Shown here: in pieces, positions 61,293 through 64,000 of the stretch
Layout of the letters: every line of letters starts with the position of its first letter
How positions within the stretch are numbered: the stretch's first letter is position 1
Assembly (NCBI GenBank): GCA_963785415.1
Contig: CAWAVB010000001.1
Coordinates: 1,736,001-1,800,000 of the forward strand
Reading direction: 5' to 3'
From: Bog-793 sp963785415
GTDB taxonomy: Bacteria > Actinomycetota > Acidimicrobiia > Acidimicrobiales > Bog-793
DNA: 64,000 nucleotides
The notes under the pieces: generated by a model
Seen by the model: the letters and a program-made list of their open reading frames with translations, nothing else
What the model was told of the DNA's origin: nothing
Database searches by the model: none
Translations under genes and position numbers: made by a program

Positions 61293-62000
61293 GTGTCCGG
61301 GGGAGCGCGCGCCCGGCTCGAGGCGCGTCTCGGCCCCGGCGTCGTCGACCGGGGGTTACTGCACCTCGCCCTGTGCCACCGTTCCTACTGCGCCGAGGTG
61401 GCGGGCGAGGAGTCGAACGAACGGCTCGAGTTCCTCGGCGACGCGGTGCTCGGGGTCGTCGTCACCGAGCACCTCTACCGCAACCATCCGGGGCTGCCGG
61501 AGGGGGACCTCGCCCGGATCCGCGCCGCCATCGTGAGCACCGAGGCCTTAGCCCCCGTCGGGGCCGGGCTCGGCCTCGGCGAGGCGCTGCTGCTTGGGCG
61601 CGGGGAGGACACCTCCGGCGGGCGGGAGAAGCCGTCGATCCTTGCCGACGCCCTCGAGGCGGTCATCGGCGCGATCTTCCTCTCCGGCGGCATGGTCGAG
61701 GCGCGGCGGTTCGTCCTCGGACTGATCGGCCCGCAGATCGACGAGGTGTCGCGGGGCGCGACCCTCGGCGACGCGAAGAACCGTCTCCAGGAGACGTGCT
61801 CGCGCCTCGGCGTCGAGCCGCCCCGCTACGTCGTCACCGAGCAGGGTCCCGAGCACGCCAAGCGTTTCGCCGCCGAGGTGCGGGTCGGCTCCGTCGTCGG
61901 GCGCGGCTCCGGCAGCTCGAAGAAGCAGGCCGAGCGGGCCGCGGCCGAGTCGGCGATCGACGCGCTGGGGGACGACCCGGCCGGCGCGACGCGTGCCTGA
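61293..62000 (+). CDS. rnc: Ribonuclease III
   Basis: 235 residues, dsRNA endonuclease. RNase III signature NERLEFLGDAVLGVV near residues 44-58 with catalytic acidic residues, later EKPSILADALEAVIGAIFLSGG; C-terminal dsRBD at about 155-225 (NRLQETCSRLG, GSSKKQAERAAAESAI). GTG start with AAGGATGGA upstream. An in-frame CTG at 61230 overlapping the acpP stop would add 21 residues and is possible. Overlaps mutM by eight bases. Confidence 0.95.
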   Translation: MSGGARARLEARLGPGVVDRGLLHLALCHRSYCAEVAGEESNERLEFLGDAVLGVVVTEHLYRNHPGLPEGDLARIRAAIVSTEALAPVGAGLGLGEALLLGRGEDTSGGREKPSILADALEAVIGAIFLSGGMVEARRFVLGLIGPQIDEVSRGATLGDAKNRLQETCSRLGVEPPRYVVTEQGPEHAKRFAAEVRVGSVVGRGSGSSKKQAERAAAESAIDALGDDPAGATRA

Positions 62001-62823
62001 GCTCCCGGAGGTCGAGACCGTCCGGCGCGAGCTCGCCGCAACCCTCGTCGGGCGCACCGTCACCAAAGTTGCGGTGCGCGGTCTCCGCACCGTCCGCCGC
62101 CAGGCCGTGAGCCGGTTCCGGGCCGCGCTGACGGGGCGCCGGGTGCTCGACGTCCGGCGCCACGGCAAGTACCTGCTCATCGGCTGCGATGGCGGGACGC
62201 TCGTCGTCCATTTGCGCATGACCGGGCGGTTGTCGCTCGAGGACGGCGCGCCGGGCCGCGCCATCCCGCACACCCACGCGATCCTCTCCCTCGACGATGG
62301 CCGCAGGCTGCGCTTCGTCGACCCGCGCACGTTCGGCGAGCTCTTTTTTGCCACCGAGGGCGATCAGCTCCTCGCCGACACGGTCGGCCGCCTCGGTCCC
62401 GACGCCGCCGACGGCGGCATCGACTCCGAGGCGCTCGGCCGGCTCGTCGGCCGTCGGCGGACCTCGCTGAAGGCGTTCCTCCTCGACCAGACGATGATCG
62501 CCGGGATCGGCAACATCTACGCCGACGAGATCTGCTTCGTGGCCGGGCTCCGCCCCGACCGATCGACGGCGACGCTCGGGGCTGACGATCTCGCCCGGCT
62601 CGCCGCGGCGATGCGCGCCGTCCTTTCCCGGGCGGTCGGAGCGCGGGGCACATCGCTCGGCGACGGGGGTTACCGCGACCTGTTCGGCGCGCCGGGGGGT
62701 TTCCAGGCCGAGCACGCCGTCTACGGCCGTGGCGGCGAGGCCTGCCCGCGCTGCGGGACGGCGATCGAGAAGTCGCGCCTCGCGGGCCGCTCGACGCACT
62801 GGTGTCCCCGCTGCCAGGGATGA
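61993..62823 (+). CDS. mutM: Formamidopyrimidine-DNA glycosylase (MutM/Fpg)
   Basis: 276 residues; excises 8-oxoguanine and has AP lyase activity. N-terminal PELPEVETVRREL with Pro2 nucleophile and Glu3, RHGKYLLIG with catalytic Lys, IAGIGNIYADEICF, and a C-terminal zinc finger CPRCGTAIEK ... WCPRCQ. SLGDGGYRDLFG lies in the lesion loop. GTG start within rnc. Gene pair rnc-mutM before smc is usual in actinobacteria. Confidence 0.95.
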   Translation: MPELPEVETVRRELAATLVGRTVTKVAVRGLRTVRRQAVSRFRAALTGRRVLDVRRHGKYLLIGCDGGTLVVHLRMTGRLSLEDGAPGRAIPHTHAILSLDDGRRLRFVDPRTFGELFFATEGDQLLADTVGRLGPDAADGGIDSEALGRLVGRRRTSLKAFLLDQTMIAGIGNIYADEICFVAGLRPDRSTATLGADDLARLAAAMRAVLSRAVGARGTSLGDGGYRDLFGAPGGFQAEHAVYGRGGEACPRCGTAIEKSRLAGRSTHWCPRCQG

Positions 62824-62855
62824 ACCGACGCGGCGGGCGTCCCGTCCGGACGACG

Positions 62856-62890
62856 GGGTGGCGCGCGGTCCCGATCCGGCCGCGCCACCC
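62856..62890 (+). terminator. Strong stem-loop between mutM and smc
   Basis: Perfect 10-bp inverted repeat GGGTGGCGCG/CGCGCCACCC with a 15-base loop, 32 bases after mutM and 18 before smc. No T-tract. May act as terminator or attenuator, or be a chance GC-rich hairpin. Confidence 0.35.
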
Positions 62891-62908
62891 GGGTAACGTG
62901 GCGGCGCC

Positions 62909-64000
62909 GTGTTTTTGAAGTCGCTTTCTCTCAAGGGTTTCAAGTCGTTCGCCGACCCGACGACGCTCGAATTCGAGCCCGGTATCACCGTCGTCGTGGG
63001 GCCGAACGGCTCGGGCAAGTCGAACGTCGTCGACGCCATCGCCTGGGTGCTCGGCGCCCAGGGGCCGAGCGTCGTGCGCTCGGCGAAGATGGACGACGTC
63101 ATCTTCGCCGGCACCGCGAAACGGACGGCGCTCGGGCGGGCCGAGGTCGCCCTCACGATCGACAACGCGGCTCACCGGCTGCCGATCGACCTCACCGAGG
63201 TGACGATCACGCGCACGTTGTTCCGTTCCGGCGAGAGCGAGTACGCGATCAACGGCTCGCCGTGCCGCCTGCTCGACGTCCAGGAGCTGCTCTCGGACAC
63301 CGGGGTCGGCCGCCAGCAGCACATCGTCGTCGGCCAGGGCCAGCTCGACGCCGTGCTGGCGGCGCATCCCGAGGACCGCCGGGCGATCATCGAGGAAGCG
63401 GCCGGGATCCTCAAGTACCGGCGTCGCCGCGAACGCGCGAGCCGCCGGCTCGAGGCGAGCGAGGCCGGGCTCGCCCGGGTCCAGGACCTTCTGCGGGAGG
63501 TCAAGCGCCAGCTGAAGCCGCTCGAGCGCCAGGCGACCTCGGCCCGCCAGCACGGCGAGCTCGAGGGCGAGCTGTCGGCGTTGCGGCTCCACCTCGCCGG
63601 GCGTGAGCTCGCCGAACTCACCGGCAGGCAGTCCGCCCTCGACTCGCAGGCGGAGGAGCTCGACCAGAACCTCGAACGCCGCGAGGACGAGCTCGGGGTC
63701 TTAGACGGCCGTCTGGCGGCGATCGAGGGCGAGCTCGGGACGGCGCGGGCCGACGAGCTCGTGCCGGTCGTCGGCCGGCTCGAGCAGCTGCGCGAGCGCG
63801 TGCACGGCCAGCTCGCGCTCGTGAACGAACGCCGGCGTGCCGGCGCCGCGCTCGCGGCCGTGCTCCAGGGTGCGGCCTCGTCGGCCGACATCGCCGCCGA
63901 CCTCGACCGGGTCGTGGCGGCGCTCGCCGACGCCGAGGCGGAGCAGGGGGTCCTTTCCCCGGAGCTCAGCGCGCTCGAGGCCGAGGAGGAGTCGCTCGCC
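62909..64000 (+). CDS. smc: Chromosome segregation ATPase SMC, N-terminal part, truncated by window edge
   Basis: 364 residues seen. Walker A VGPNGSGKSNVVDAIAWVLGAQ near residues 31-50, then GVGRQQHIVVGQGQLDAVLAAHPEDRR and EEAAGILKYRRRR, the SMC N-lobe. A long coiled coil begins near residue 170 (Arg/Glu/Leu/Ala heptads). Starts GTG, FLKSLSLKGFKSFAD. Open at the window end. Confidence 0.97.
   Translation, partial: MFLKSLSLKGFKSFADPTTLEFEPGITVVVGPNGSGKSNVVDAIAWVLGAQGPSVVRSAKMDDVIFAGTAKRTALGRAEVALTIDNAAHRLPIDLTEVTITRTLFRSGESEYAINGSPCRLLDVQELLSDTGVGRQQHIVVGQGQLDAVLAAHPEDRRAIIEEAAGILKYRRRRERASRRLEASEAGLARVQDLLREVKRQLKPLERQATSARQHGELEGELSALRLHLAGRELAELTGRQSALDSQAEELDQNLERREDELGVLDGRLAAIEGELGTARADELVPVVGRLEQLRERVHGQLALVNERRRAGAALAAVLQGAASSADIAADLDRVVAALADAEAEQGVLSPELSALEAEEESLA

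Noticed and set aside
1..64000. CRISPR arrays, prophage or restriction-modification systems
   Set aside because: No regularly spaced repeats, phage structural genes, integrase or methylase/nuclease pairs were found. The only mobile element is the IS481-type insertion.

Overview
The window is GC-rich (roughly 68-70% by eye), densely coded, chromosomal actinobacterial DNA. Three things point to a deep-branching actinobacterium, most plausibly class Acidimicrobiia: a block thiL-rpmB-yloV-recG-rsmD-coaD-sepIVA-like-DUF177-rpmF-plsX-acpP-rnc-mutM-smc, an APC permease next to paired TrkA genes as in mycobacteria, and a suf operon carrying a Rieske ferredoxin. Class assignment is inference. Starts are often GTG or TTG, and many neighbouring genes overlap by four bases (NTGA).

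Layout. 1-4.8 kb: lepA (5' part, minus), rpsT, a GH18 glycosidase, a ferredoxin coupled to gltX, and a DUF218 protein. 4.9-6.5 kb: tRNA-Gln(CUG) and tRNA-Glu(CUC), with an IS481-type element inserted exactly at the tRNA-Gln 3' end between 16-17 bp direct repeats; its transposase has Asn where the first catalytic Asp is expected. 6.5-8.4 kb: poorly coding DNA around one small membrane protein. 8.4-17.2 kb: a polytopic membrane protein, a quinone reductase-like enzyme, a large exported dimethylformamidase-like protein, a PAS-GGDEF-EAL protein and a DHA2 drug exporter. 17.3-21.2 kb: a potassium module, with a KimA-like permease fused to an OB-fold domain followed by two coupled TrkA/RCK genes. 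21.4-31.0 kb: a chagasin-like inhibitor, an ABC-2 exporter operon, bioY, type II glutamine synthetase with a possible GlnR-like operator, an aldo/keto reductase, idi, an NlpC/P60 hydrolase and fumC.

31.1-46.1 kb is an accessory glycan region. A ten-gene minus-strand operon (42072 to 33598) encodes HddA heptokinase, GmhB phosphatase, HddC guanylyltransferase, a small transaldolase, an NAD sugar epimerase/dehydratase, a Gfo/Idh oxidoreductase, an SDR, two methyltransferases and a polyprenyl-phosphate type GT2. GmhA, the missing isomerase, lies at 45.5 kb. Together these form a complete route from sedoheptulose-7-phosphate to GDP-D-glycero-alpha-D-manno-heptose, with tailoring enzymes; a GT2-GT4 fusion, a coiled-coil protein and an RmlC-like epimerase flank it. 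I regard this as the most interesting system here.

46.3-50.7 kb: suf operon sufB-(Cys-rich protein)-sufD-Rieske-sufC without a cysteine desulfurase. 50.7-64 kb: an MFS transporter, then the conserved thiL to smc block, linking ribosome, lipid/ACP, DNA repair and chromosome segregation functions. sufD and plsX both appear to start at CTG overlapping the upstream TGA. The smc gene runs off the window end.
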